33,876 nucleotides of DNA from Chara braunii (taxonomy: Eukaryota; Streptophyta; Charophyceae; Charales; Characeae): contig BFEA01000186.1 in NCBI GenBank assembly GCA_003427395.1, forward strand, positions 1,398,744-1,432,619, in the 5' to 3' direction. The position numbers and the translations under genes are program-made. Positions 1 to 8,754 of the stretch are shown here, piece after piece. How positions within the stretch are numbered: the first letter of the stretch is position 1; every line of letters begins with the position of its first letter. Below the pieces are notes generated by a model that was not told the DNA's origin, searched no databases, and saw nothing but the letters and a program-made list of their open reading frames with translations.

Positions 1-86
<86 letters not shown>
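1..86. repeat. (GA)n microsatellite at the window edge
   Basis: An uninterrupted GA dinucleotide run fills the first 86 bases and continues off the window edge. It then decays into interrupted GA. Its true length cannot be judged here. Confidence 0.98.
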
Positions 87-90
<4 letters not shown>

Positions 91-604
91 GAGAGTCCGC
101 CTTTTTTGGGGGGTGTAATTTGCCGAATACCCTGATAAGTTGAGATATATGTCAAAATGTCCTTGAAAGATCTGGGCACAGTGGAATGACCTTTTGGGAT
201 GGCATCTTTGTGTTATGCCCCTGTCAGGCGGGTGTGCAAATTCGCAATCTCAGCCTCCCCGTTCGCGCCTTGGCCGTTTGCAATTGCACCTACGAAAAGT
301 TGACAACTACAGGGGAATTTTGCAAAGGTGGACGGCGTCTGGTAGGGGTACATTGCAAAGATGGGGTCCAACTGATGTCTGGTGTGTTTTGCAAAATGTT
401 TTTGTCATCGTCCTTCGCCGCAGCTATGCTGCGGCAGGTCCACTTGTTTCCTTAAAGGATCGTAACGTGTTAGGCATGTGCAGCTTATCCTTCTCTTCAG
501 TGTAGTCTTCCTTCATTGCTCTCCACGCTTTGTGGGTTGCAGTCCTAATTGCTTCCACTGTTTTTTGTCTTGCTGCTACGAAACTGAAGTAGTACTCTTT
601 TGTT
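87..604. other. Gene-free stretch with a small degenerate direct repeat
   Basis: No coding region is supported here. Overlapping short open frames show no protein-like composition. A weak direct repeat begins with TTGCAAA at about 320, 353 and 389 and contains a GTCTGGT motif, suggesting two to three units of 33-36 bp. Confidence 0.5.
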
Positions 605-681
605 TCAAAGGAGCATCTGACCTTTCAGATCACCATAAGGATATGTAGCCTGACGTAGGAGCATCATACCCCTGCTATTCC

Positions 682-818
682 TAGCCGAAGGCGGGTAATG
701 ACCCCGGTATCTCAAATTGTTCAGCATATGTACGCTGGGCCCGGTTCCCAGCACGTCTTCCTCCCCACAAATAGATTGGAGCATTGTCCCATAAAAATAA
801 AAAAAAGGAAAAAAAAAG
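682..818 (+). repeat. Dispersed repeat R1, copy 1, with A-rich tail
   Basis: This shares two blocks with 7737-7880: a left block containing GCCGAAGGCGGGTAATG, and a right block with TTCCCAGCACGT, CTCCCCAC and AATAGATTGGAGCA. Both copies then run into an A-rich tail. An A-tail at a fixed end suggests a short retroposon such as a SINE. No clear target-site duplication was found. A short third copy of the left block is at 28598-28640. Confidence 0.65.
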
Positions 819-921
819 AGCATAGGTTCTAACGGAAGGCATTCCAACGGTTTGTGATTGTTCCTCCAGCCTAATGCACTCACACAAACATAACGCTCAT
901 CCATCATAGGTGCATGTGGGG

Positions 922-981
922 GCAACTTTCAGTCTAGAACGGCGATAATGACCAAGCCTTCTATCCGGGTGAAGACGGTAG
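922..981 (-). mobile_element. MITE-like element, truncated copy C
   Basis: Read on the plus strand, it ends in TATCCGGGTGAAGACGGTAG, the reverse complement of the terminal repeat that starts the complete copy at 10922-11035. The internal GCAACTTTCAGTC block also matches that copy in reverse. The other end is missing, so this is a half-element. Confidence 0.7.
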
Positions 982-985
982 TAGG

Positions 986-1246
986 ATGAGGCCCAAATCC
1001 CATCCAAAGTGTTCTCCCACTAAAAAGTATCATGCTGCATCCCACCACCTCCAGATTTGCAGGGTCATGGGACATACGAATAGACAGTGTCCCTTTGTTG
1101 CCCTTTTCTTCGTGGCGGATCTACCGCAAGAGGTGCAGATGGATGAGAGTCTGCCACTCTGTTGTAATTCAGATCTTGAAACCACTCAGTCTGGGGTGTG
1201 GAGCCTCTGCATAGGATTTGCCACTGAACAACGCTATGAGAGGTAG
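986..1246 (+). pseudogene. Possible retroelement gag/ORF1 fragment with degenerate CCHC knuckle
   Basis: The open frame contains HLQICRVMGHTNRQCPFV at about residues 21-38. This resembles a CCHC zinc knuckle (CX2CX4HX4C) of the kind found in retrotransposon nucleocapsid-like proteins. The second Cys, the His and the last Cys are correctly spaced, but the first Cys is replaced by Leu. No other gag or reverse-transcriptase sequence is adjacent. It could be a decayed LINE ORF1 piece or a chance match. The start codon has no significance. Confidence 0.25.
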
Positions 1247-1465
1247 GCATCATTTCGGCAATCACTCCACCTCTAATAGCTTGACCAACCTCTCCAAGAA
1301 TTCGATTTCCCTGCGGGCTTGGATTACTTCCCTGATTGGAGCAAACTTGTGATTGGACATGTAGTACTCGTCTTTCACTGTGCACTATGGCTTTCCTTGC
1401 TGCCTTGCTGCCTTGCTGTGCTGCATGCTTTCTGTCTTTGCCCAACTGCAGCAGGGTCTCAAGCC

Positions 1466-1575
1466 GGTTATGACTCTAATCATTGTGAGGGATCCAGCAG
1501 CCCGTTGAGAGTTCAGCGTCCTGATGAGTCAGTGCAAGTCCGATGAAACAGTCTATCATTATCCCTGTCTTTTTT
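1466..1575 (+). ncRNA. Hammerhead ribozyme element, copy 1 (decayed)
   Basis: A type III hammerhead layout can be read on the plus strand. Stem III 3' strand plus cleavage-site region is at 1498-1506, stem I hairpin at 1507-1520, and core CTGATGA at 1521-1527. Stem II is GTCAG (1528-1532) and CCGAT (1540-1544) around loop TGCAAGT. Core GAAA is at 1545-1548. A B-box-like GGTTATGACTC starts at 1466, 32 nt before the ribozyme, and a T6 run is at 1570-1575. Stem III is badly mismatched (CCCGTT at the cleavage region), so this copy is probably inactive. Two related copies are at 8645 and 18750. Confidence 0.6.
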
Positions 1576-1776
1576 GAAGTTTTTTCACATACTTCATGTT
1601 TTTTTTTCCGGTCTGGTACTCATGTTCCCCCCCCCCCCTCTTCCACCCTTCCGGCATTCATTCTGTCCATCAAAGAGTCATGTGAGAATTGTCTTTCATT
1701 GTGCATGGTTTTCTCCTGCCAGGTAGTTGTTCAAAGTACCACTGTGTTGCACTGGAGATATTGTTTCACACACATC

Positions 1777-1778
<2 letters not shown>

Positions 1779-1815
<37 letters not shown>

Positions 1816-1846
1816 GTCTCTTATACACATCTAGATGTGTATAAGA

Positions 1847-1916
<70 letters not shown>
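1779..1916. repeat. (CA)n microsatellite interrupted by adapter sequence
   Basis: CA repeats run from 1779 to 1813 and from 1852 to 1916. They are separated only by the 38-bp adapter palindrome at 1814-1851. The two halves may not be contiguous in the real genome. Confidence 0.97.
1814..1851. other. Nextera transposase mosaic-end junction (artefact)
   Basis: CTGTCTCTTATACACATCT is followed directly by its exact reverse complement, making a perfect 38-bp palindrome. This is the Tn5 mosaic end in the head-to-head arrangement of the Nextera mate-pair junction. It is library sequence and not genomic DNA. Read through in one frame it gives SYTHLDVYKRQ, a peptide seen as a contaminant in translated assemblies. 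Confidence 0.98.
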
Positions 1917-1919
<3 letters not shown>

Positions 1920-2960
1920 CTTTTTCTTTGTGGATGGAGGTGTTTTTGGTTTTTTATACATGGCCTAATTCTTTGCCCTGCTTTGTAGCATGGGCTGTCT
2001 TATCGATGAAGTAATGCCTGTGGGTGGCCACAAGTTTTTTCGGGGGTGGGAGTTTTGGGGTTTTGGCCACAATATCTCTGCAAGGAGGCTCAGAGAGTGT
2101 TTGGGAGCTTTCTAAGACAAACTGACCTAGGCGGCGCAGCGCAACCGGGTGTGCTGCGCCGCCCGTACCAGAATTTGGCCCGCGGGAGTGGCTGGAAAGG
2201 AGAAAGCCCTGGATTCAGGACGCGACAGGGCTGGCATGAGGAGGGCTCGGCATCGCTCGTGTGAGGTGCAGCGGCGCAGCAGAGTTAGTACAAGGAAGAT
2301 CAGCAGCGATTGTCGAGAGAGCAGCAAGAATGGGCTATGGTAGGGGGCTGGTATGATGGGTATATGGACGAAGAGGGGTGGTCGCAGACAGGAGAGTGAT
2401 GCAGCGTGAGAAGGCGATTGCTATCGCCGGGCGAGTAGGAGGCGGACGTGGAGTGTAAGGGTGGGGGAGCAGCTGTTGACAAGAGGGACTGACAGCAGGA
2501 GGCGAAGGAGAAGGAGCAGCCAGTGTAAAAACAACTTGAGTAGAGGAGGAGCATCTGGAAGGTTTGGGGAGCGGTGTGTTATCGAGGGGTGGATAACAGC
2601 GGAAACGATCTTACCCCTTCATTTCTTCAAGCTACCTGCGAGGGGCGGCTGGCAAGTTCAGCTGCTGTGCTCATGACGTGGCGTGGACTGCTGCGATGGT
2701 GATATCGGGTACAGTCCGATTATCTTCATCGTCCAGCCTTTCGACGGTGTAGTCGACCAATAGGTGGCCGGATGCTTGAAGGCCGATGAAGGCGAGGAGG
2801 TGAGGTTTGGAGGGGGGAGGGGTGTGTCGATGGTTGGAAGGTGTTTCTCCTCTTACCTGTCCTGAAGTCTCGACTGTATGTTGGACTATACTCAATTCTA
2901 GATGAATCCTCTTATATCCACGCGTGAAAGTTTCTTTGGATTCCTTTCAAGTATGGCAGG
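1917..2960. other. Gene-free GC-rich stretch with a perfect hairpin
   Basis: I see no supportable gene here. The main structure is an 11-bp perfect inverted repeat at 2130-2140 and 2153-2163 (GGCGGCGCAGC and its complement) around a 12-nt loop. There is no T run after it, so it does not look like a Pol III terminator. Part of the arm recurs at about 2270. From about 2300 the plus strand becomes purine-rich. Confidence 0.6.
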
Positions 2961-2969
2961 TGCGAGGTG

Positions 2970-3265
2970 AGTGGGGAGGTGCGATGCTGCTAGCTGTGGG
3001 CACAGCTATTGTGGGCGACACTGCTGGCTGTGAGCGCTGGTGATACCGGGCGCTTCTGCGCTGGCGAGAGCGGGCGCTGCTATGGCAGGCGCGACGCAGC
3101 TGGCTGTGAGCGCTGGCAATAGCGGGCGCGGTGCGGCTGGCTGTGGGCGCTGCTGGCGGTGGGCACTGCTATGGCAGGTGCGATGCTGCTGGCTGTGGGC
3201 GCAGCTATGGTGGGCGCGTTGTTGAGGGCTGGGTGCGTTGGCGAATGGTGGGCGCAACGCTGCTA
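2970..3265 (+). repeat. Degenerate GC-rich minisatellite (about 35-bp period)
   Basis: GCTGGCTGTGGGCGC-type units recur, with the TAGCTGTG/TGGCTGTG core at 2991, 3025, 3101, 3138 and 3190. Related GCTATGGCAGG/GCTATGGTGGG modules lie between them. Spacing varies around 34-38 bp or its multiples, so the array is old or prone to slippage. Several overlapping Ala/Gly-rich frames cross it, but each is a product of the repeat. Confidence 0.75.
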
Positions 3266-3785
3266 CAGAGGAGCTGTGAGAGGGAGGGGGGGAGATGGAG
3301 GAATTCTCCGTGCTGTGATCCATGGCGTCACAGCCTGATGCGTGGGATTAGGGAGGAGCCTTCACTTGCTTTGTTTGACGAAGGTTTCTGTGTTTTACTC
3401 TCGACGCATGTGGTGGAGGGTGAAATGACATGGAGTAGGGTGGGAGAGAGGAGTGGGTGGGGGGCCTATGGAGGACCTCGTCAAGATCATCAACGGCGGT
3501 GGGAGAGTATCGTCAATCATGACCATCTCAATCAGGATGGCTGACCTGGCGGTGCAAACAAGCATCTGAGGAACAAACATTGTCAGGAGTTAATCGCTGC
3601 GGAGCAAATACTGGTGATGTTTGGTGCAGGCTGAGGAGGTGATAAGAGCACTTCCTTAGTTTAAGGGCTGGCACTGCGAGTATATGTTGTGGGGCGAGTA
3701 AGGGCGATGGTGAGTTTTCTTCAGGAGCACATCGAATGGCAGGTCAGCGGCAGAAGCACGAGAAGAGGCTACATTTTCATAAATT

Positions 3786-3883
3786 TCATCATCATCATCA
3801 TCATCATCATCTTCCACATGCCACTGGTGAGCATGGCCGTTGTGCAAGGATGACAGCAGAGACAGGTCTTGTCACCAGCATCG

Positions 3884-3929
<46 letters not shown>
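3786..3929. repeat. Two (CAT)n microsatellites
   Basis: Pure trinucleotide runs are present at 3786-3810 and about 3884-3929, separated by unique sequence. They produce poly-His, poly-Asp or poly-Ile frames that are not evidence of coding. Confidence 0.95.
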
Positions 3930-3956
3930 GGCATTTGGTGGTCGTGGGCAATGTTT

Positions 3957-4320
3957 GTCTTTTTTTCATCCATCTTCCTCTTCGTGCCCTTCTCTCCTCC
4001 TTCTTCCACTTCTGATTCTTCTCTTTACTCGTCTGCCTCTTCGCTTTATTCTTCCCTTCCCCCCTCCTCCTTATTAGTCCTTTGCCCTCTTCTCCTCGTT
4101 TTCTATTCTCTCCTTTGCTCCGCTTCGGGGTTGCTCCGCCGCCTCATCCAGCAAGGACGAGTAGTGTAGTGGGGCGACAATGGGTAGAAGTGGAGGAGGG
4201 AATGGGTTAGGAGGGGCCGGGGTAGGAAGAAGGTGGGGATAAGGGAGGGAGAGAAGGGGAAAGGTAGTAGGTGAGGAGGTGGGAGATTGGGATTTAGGGG
4301 GGAAAGGGATGGGCCACTTA
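3957..4320. repeat. Polypyrimidine tract followed by polypurine tract
   Basis: From about 3957 to 4120 the plus strand is almost all C and T. From about 4168 to 4320 it is almost all A and G. The purine block contains closely spaced G runs (GGGGCCGGGG, then GGTGGGG and AAGGGAGGG at about 4215-4255), which fits a G-quadruplex-forming motif. No gene is supported. Confidence 0.75.
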
Positions 4321-4770
4321 GTAATATAGGTTGTGCTATTCTCCTAATTCTTACTTCTAATTAGTATCCTTTTTAGCCAATTAATCAACATCCAATCATC
4401 ATACATATCATCATCCTAATATCCAATCTATTATTTCAACTAAAATAATATCCTAATTAAATATCATAATTAAATTTCCAAATAATATTCCCGAATATTC
4501 CAGATAACTTTCAACTCCTACAACTAAGCTGATTGGTATTTGGTATTTTTAATACCTAAAATTCCTAAACTTAAAATTCCTACATCTTGAATTTCTGATT
4601 TTCCAATCTGCATTTCTACCTTCCATAATACCTAAAAATTTTCATTAATTAATTAATAATCCTTGATTCCCTCAATATGGTTACAGGCGTCTTGATGTTC
4701 TCTTGGAATTCTCATAGAATTCAAATCTAAACTCACTTCTTATTTCATCAAAAACTGGAGGTCTAAATAT
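4321..4770. other. AT-rich island, no gene seen
   Basis: Composition switches abruptly to very AT-rich sequence with frequent TCCTAAT, AATATCC and ATTCCTAAA motifs. There is no long open frame. It could be a decayed mobile element or a low-complexity intergenic segment. Confidence 0.55.
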
Positions 4771-4774
4771 CGTC

Positions 4775-5287
4775 CTAAATTCTGTTTCCTCCTCCAACGT
4801 GCTCTGACGATTTACTTTCGGATGATGGAGGTTGGGTGTTGAGGGGGAGAGCTCTACTCCGCAGGGGCTTCACAAGGTGGGTGGTGAATGCTCTGAGGAG
4901 GGTGGGGGCAGAATATGGGGATTGCCCTATTCTGGGGCTGGGGTAGAAGTACATTGTAGTATCATATCCCAGCGAGGGCAGATTAGGGTAGAGGTTGCCA
5001 AAGGCATACTTTAGGTGGGAATCGGCTGCCTTCGTAGGAACAGGAGGAGGAGGGGGTATGTCCGAAGCTGGGGCCAATGGAGAATCTCTACAAGCACGAC
5101 GATTCTCTTCGGTGGAGGCAGCGCTGGGACAGGGGGGAAGGTGAAGGGTGGGGGGGGAAATTTCTTCAATTGATTTCCAAGGTAATTTTCTACTGCTATG
5201 TACGCGTCTGGGAGACAGACGGCTGTCTTTAAACATCCAGGACAAGCGTGCGTAGTACATAGTATCAGGTGCTTCAGAATTCCACAA
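4775..5287 (-). CDS. Open frame of uncertain status, possible coding fragment
   Basis: A 170-codon frame on the minus strand has a plausible amino-acid mix. It has basic and Ser-rich sequence at the N-terminus, a run of five prolines (IPPPPPVPTKAADS) in the middle, and an aromatic and Pro-rich stretch (SLGYDTTMYFYPSPRIG). It is not explained by simple repeats. I recognise no family. It has no obvious splice partners, so it may be an isolated exon, a retroelement fragment or a chance frame. The first ATG is only where the frame opens. Confidence 0.22.
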   Translation of the reverse strand: MWNSEAPDTMYYARLSWMFKDSRLSPRRVHSSRKLPWKSIEEISPPTLHLPPCPSAASTEENRRACRDSPLAPASDIPPPPPVPTKAADSHLKYAFGNLYPNLPSLGYDTTMYFYPSPRIGQSPYSAPTLLRAFTTHLVKPLRSRALPLNTQPPSSESKSSEHVGGGNRI

Positions 5288-5432
5288 TCTTCAATCCTAT
5301 TATATCAAGCTTTCTGGTGTGCTGTAATTCTTGGCGGCATCTGACCTTCTTCCTCGTTCGGATATAGGATTTCAAAGATGGTGGAATCTAGACTGATATC
5401 TGCAGAGTGGCTTTGTTCTGTGTCCCTGGTTT

Positions 5433-5530
5433 GCCGATGCCAAAACGACGTTGGCCGGAGTTGGGGCGTTACCCTGTAACCTGCAAATGGAAGGAGTGTG
5501 AGGCCTTGTAGAGAAATCTGGGGATTTGCT
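5433..5530 (+). repeat. Dispersed repeat R2, copy 1
   Basis: This block carries GCCGATGCC, an ACGACG motif, CCCTGTAACC (5472-5481), GTGAGGCCT, and GTAGAGAAATCTGGGGA. It matches 7345-7440 over almost its whole length. Weaker copies are at 6825, 7010 and 7475. The family is not identified. Confidence 0.75.
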
Positions 5531-5751
5531 GAGGGAGGAAAGTCATCCAATGGCGAACCGGGGGGGTTGCCTTAACAACCTATGGGACCAGGGATAGTCT
5601 AGGTAGCGAGAACAGGTCAGCTATGGTTGACGTTGGTTAGGATGGCATTGTCTCTGAGATGTAATGGCCTGGTACAGGGAGGGCTAGAAGTTGTTCTAGG
5701 ATTAGGGGGGCAGATTTGCTGATATAGCATAGTCTTCTAATTTTTTTACAT

Positions 5752-5823
5752 ACTAATCATCATCATTATCATCATCATCATCATTGGTATCATTATCTTA
5801 CAGTTTACATAGAATTGGCAGAA

Positions 5824-5862
<39 letters not shown>
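5752..5862. repeat. (ATC)n microsatellites
   Basis: Imperfect ATC runs at about 5757-5785 and a pure run at about 5827-5862 are separated by a short unique segment. Confidence 0.92.
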
Positions 5863-6440
5863 ATGAGGGACGTTGAGCCCGGTTCTCAGCATGTTCAGTT
5901 CGGTCACTCTGGGTAGACTGGGAGGACCCCGGCCTTAATCTTCTTATTGGTAATATCAGCCTGGGGCTGATTGTTCCATCTATCACAAATTCTTCACTTC
6001 TGATTGTTCTCTTGTACGTTTTTAGATGGCTTCTTCATCATCGTAATTGTCTTGCAATAATCTTGATTCGATTCCAAACTTCGAATGAACTGATCGTGTA
6101 GATTTTTTAGCATACTTGCTAAGACCATGATCACGTACGATTTTGAAATGACTTCTTAGCACTTTCGTTCTGTTATGCACTACACGGTTTTGCTAAACGA
6201 TTCTCCAATGGTGGTTTGAGGATCTGTTTCAAAAATCCATTTTGGATATCTAAACCTAAAATTCGCATGTGTTTTTCCCTTGATTCCACATGATTAATTT
6301 GTAGTTCCGTAACTAACTTTCCTATTTTGAAACCTGCAGCGTTGTATTCTGAATTTTTGATCTGTTTGTCGATCGGACAAATTTTTGTACCTAAATCCTT
6401 AAACTCATTCTTTCAAGCTTCTCATGATCGATTTCTAGAT
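5863..6440. other. Gene-free AT-rich stretch
   Basis: Moderately AT-rich sequence with no convincing reading frame, splice-bounded exon or repeat. A purine-rich plus strand resumes after about 6440. Confidence 0.5.
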
Positions 6441-6824
6441 TTAGCAGGGTTGGAGGGAGGGGGAGTGGGATTCGAAGGGGGCTGCCAAGATGAAGATGAA
6501 TATGGCTACTTCGTTGCGGGACCTTGTGAGCTTTGCTCCCTACTGTTCCTCCTTGTGCGAACTATGTGGCGGAGGAGGTCAGCTTGCCGCTTGAAGAGGA
6601 AGCATGGGGAGAGTTTATAGGGTTGTGTGACAGGGGTAGGGTGAGTATAGGCAATACGCGGGATTTGGAAGAGGGCGGGGTGGTAACCATGTGTCCTGCT
6701 GGTGAGGAGCGCTAGCCGGTGGGATGGATGGCGGGCAGACAGCAGTAAGGATGGTGATTTGGGACAAAAGTGGTTGTCAGGTTCACCAGGCAATTCAGAG
6801 TTGAGTATGTCTTAGGAGAATTTT

Positions 6825-6914
6825 GCTGGGACGACGCAGACCCGTGCTGGGGCATGGTTGCTCCTTCCTGTAACTCGGATCAGCGGGAGCTTGAGGTCTG
6901 GGAAGTTGCCGAGG
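6825..6914 (+). repeat. Dispersed repeat R2, copy 2 (diverged)
   Basis: It shows the R2 signature in order: GCTGGGACGACG, GTGCTGGGGC, CCTGTAACTC, GGGAGCTTGAGGTCTGG. Confidence 0.65.
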
Positions 6915-7009
6915 ATAGCAGGCAACCAGCAATTTTCGACGACTGGCCAATGTTGGGGTATAGCCCTGTGATCCGGTTGGAGACTGAGGCTGGGGGAGTT
7001 GTCGAGGGA

Positions 7010-7080
7010 GTTGGACCTGGGGCGGGTTGTGCTGCCCTGTAACCCTAGCTGAAAAGGGGGTTTGAGACTCGGGGATTTAA
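7010..7080 (+). repeat. Dispersed repeat R2, copy 3 (partial)
   Basis: A right-hand partial copy: CTGGGGCGGGTTGTGCTGCC, TGTAACCC, then GGGGGTTTGAGACTCGGGGAT. The left ACGACG block is missing. Confidence 0.55.
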
Positions 7081-7344
7081 TTTTGAGGACAGAAAGGTGT
7101 GAGCCAGGGTTGGGTTAACTTGTTAAAATGGGGGGTTGGAAGGATGGTCACCAGTTTTGTCTGCTGGGACTTATGTTTGCTTCTTGCATAGACTGAACTC
7201 AAATTTTGTTTCCTATCCTTGAATGTTCAATTGCTTTGAAAAAAAAAAAGTCGGTTGTTCTTAAGAATGCTTCAGGACTCTAGGAGTCGTAGCAACCCAT
7301 CTTAGGCGGTTTCGATGCTGTTATACTCAGTGATATGCGGCTGT

Positions 7345-7440
7345 CCGATGCCAGGACGACGCTGACCGTTGCTGGGGTGTTGCCCTGTAACCTGCTGATG
7401 CAGGAGCGTGAGGCCTGGTAGAGAGATCTGGGGATGCTTT
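7345..7440 (+). repeat. Dispersed repeat R2, copy 4
   Basis: The closest relative of copy 1 (5433-5530): CCGATGCC, AGGACGACGCTGACCG, GCCCTGTAACCTGC, GCGTGAGGCCTGGTAGAGAG, ATCTGGGGA, in the same order and spacing. Confidence 0.78.
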
Positions 7441-7474
7441 GGGCCGGGCATTCCAAGGGACAACCAAGGGTTGC

Positions 7475-7560
7475 TGCTGGGACGACGGTGATCGGAGCTG
7501 GGGCGAGTCGTGTTGCCCTGTAACCCAGCAGGGTGGGGGCGTGAGGCCTGGAAGAGCTCA
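7475..7560 (+). repeat. Dispersed repeat R2, copy 5
   Basis: It lies 35 bp after copy 4 in the same orientation. It shows GCTGGGACGACGGTGATCGG, GCTGGGGCGAGTCGTG, CCCTGTAACCC and GGCGTGAGGCCTGGAAGAG. Confidence 0.75.
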
Positions 7561-7736
7561 GCAGGTAGTAAGACTGTGTTGGAAAGTTTTAGAAGGGTTT
7601 GTTAGGGATTCTGAGGCTGTGAGCATTCGTAGGACCCCTGTGGCAGCTTATTTCATGAGCAGTTCCTTAATAGGTCATTAGTTATTCATGATCCTTCCCA
7701 TGTCTTCTGAATTACATCGTGTTCTCAGACTGTTCT

Positions 7737-7880
7737 CAGCCGAAGGCGGGTAATGGCCCCCGTATCTCAAATGACCTCAAATGATTGTACAATTCGATAT
7801 GGGATGCTGGACCCCGTTCCCAGCACGTGGTGCTCCCCACGAATAGATTGGAGCAAATGGGAAAAAAAAAAAAAAAAAAA
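7737..7880 (+). repeat. Dispersed repeat R1, copy 2, with poly(A) tail
   Basis: It matches 682-818 in both its left and right blocks and ends in a pure A19 run at 7862-7880. The tail polarity gives plus orientation. A short hairpin can form inside it (GCTGGACCCCGTTCCCAGC). It is probably a SINE-like retroposon. Confidence 0.7.
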
Positions 7881-8463
7881 GAGCTTATATGGTTCTTCGA
7901 AAAAAGAAACGAGTGTTTGCTGTGGGTGTCATTCCCACGGGCTGCTCTTTCAGAGCACAGAGAATGGGGTGCCCTGTAGGGTGTTCTAAGCAGTGCCGCT
8001 CCTGGTGTCGCATGGAGATCGTGTGGAATTTGGCATAGTTCTGACAGTGGCCTCGCTGTAGCACTAGGACATCATCTGATTCCGCAGGTTGCACGGCAGG
8101 GGGAGGCTCATGGCACTCTTGGTGTTGCGTACAGGTCCTGCAGTGTATTTTTGATATGTGGTGGCGTTGTAGGCCATTGCAGAGGGCTTAAAAATTCTTG
8201 TTAGACCATTGACATGTGTGGTCGGTGCTTTTTGTTGGTGGAACCTTTTTTGTGTTATGCTGTTTTGTGGGCCGACTTCGACGGCTCTCCAAGTTTTTTT
8301 GGACCTATGGCGGAGGGGGTCGGTTCGCGCTGAACCACACAAACGTGGCTGACCTTGCATTTTCTATTATCTTGTCTATCTATTCTTTTTCGTTATGGAT
8401 GGTTTGTTATGACTTGTGGAGGAAATGAGAGAGAATTTGGAGTGCTTTAACCACCCACCCATC
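7881..8463. other. Gene-free stretch
   Basis: No supportable gene, splice-bounded exon or repeat was recognised. Several short overlapping frames on both strands lack protein-like features. Confidence 0.45.
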
Positions 8464-8496
8464 CACACACACACACGCACGCAAGCACACACACAT

Positions 8497-8543
<47 letters not shown>

Positions 8544-8600
8544 AACAAACAAACAAACAAAACACACACACACACACACACGCACACACACACACACTCC
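8464..8600. repeat. Compound (CA)n microsatellite
   Basis: CA/AC repeats with GCAC variants and an internal (AAAC)n block at about 8538-8560. Confidence 0.95.
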
Positions 8601-8644
8601 CAGCAGTATTCTCTGCGGTATTGCTAACTGTGAGCAGAGTGGTG

Positions 8645-8751
8645 GGTTCTTATCCATCAGTCAAATGCATCCTGGGCAGACTGATGGGGTTCACATTCCT
8701 GATGGGTCAGTGAGAGTCCGACGAAACACTCTGACACAGTCGTTCTTTTTT
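8645..8751 (+). ncRNA. Hammerhead ribozyme element, copy 2
   Basis: A B-box-like GGTTCTTATCC begins at 8645, 32 nt before the ribozyme, as in copy 1. Stem III 3' strand is CAGACTGA (8677-8684), stem I hairpin 8686-8698, and core CTGATGG 8699-8705. Stem II is GTCAG (8706-8710) and CCGAC (8718-8722), with core GAAA at 8723-8726. The stem III 5' strand ACACTCTG starts at the last core A (8726). A T6 run is at 8746-8751. The core carries G for A at the last CTGATGA position, and the cleavage dinucleotide is AT where GT plus H is expected. This copy is therefore likely weak or dead. Confidence 0.62.
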
Positions 8752-8754
8752 GTG

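Noticed and set aside
1065-1445. 126-codon minus-strand frame
   Set aside because: It has no recognisable domain or splice context and overlaps the plus-strand zinc-knuckle-like frame. It is probably a chance frame in a decayed element.
1543-1968. A 141-codon plus-strand frame containing SYTHLDVYKRQ
   Set aside because: That peptide is the translated Nextera junction, and the rest is CA repeat.
3786-3969. Long poly-His, poly-Asp and poly-Ile open frames
   Set aside because: They are translations of CAT repeats in different frames with no unique coding sequence around them.
7475-7560. R2 copies resembling the 5' domain of plant 7SL RNA (TGTAACCC followed by GTGGGGGC)
   Set aside because: The resemblance covers only a few short blocks in one copy and is absent from the best-preserved copies at 5433 and 7345.
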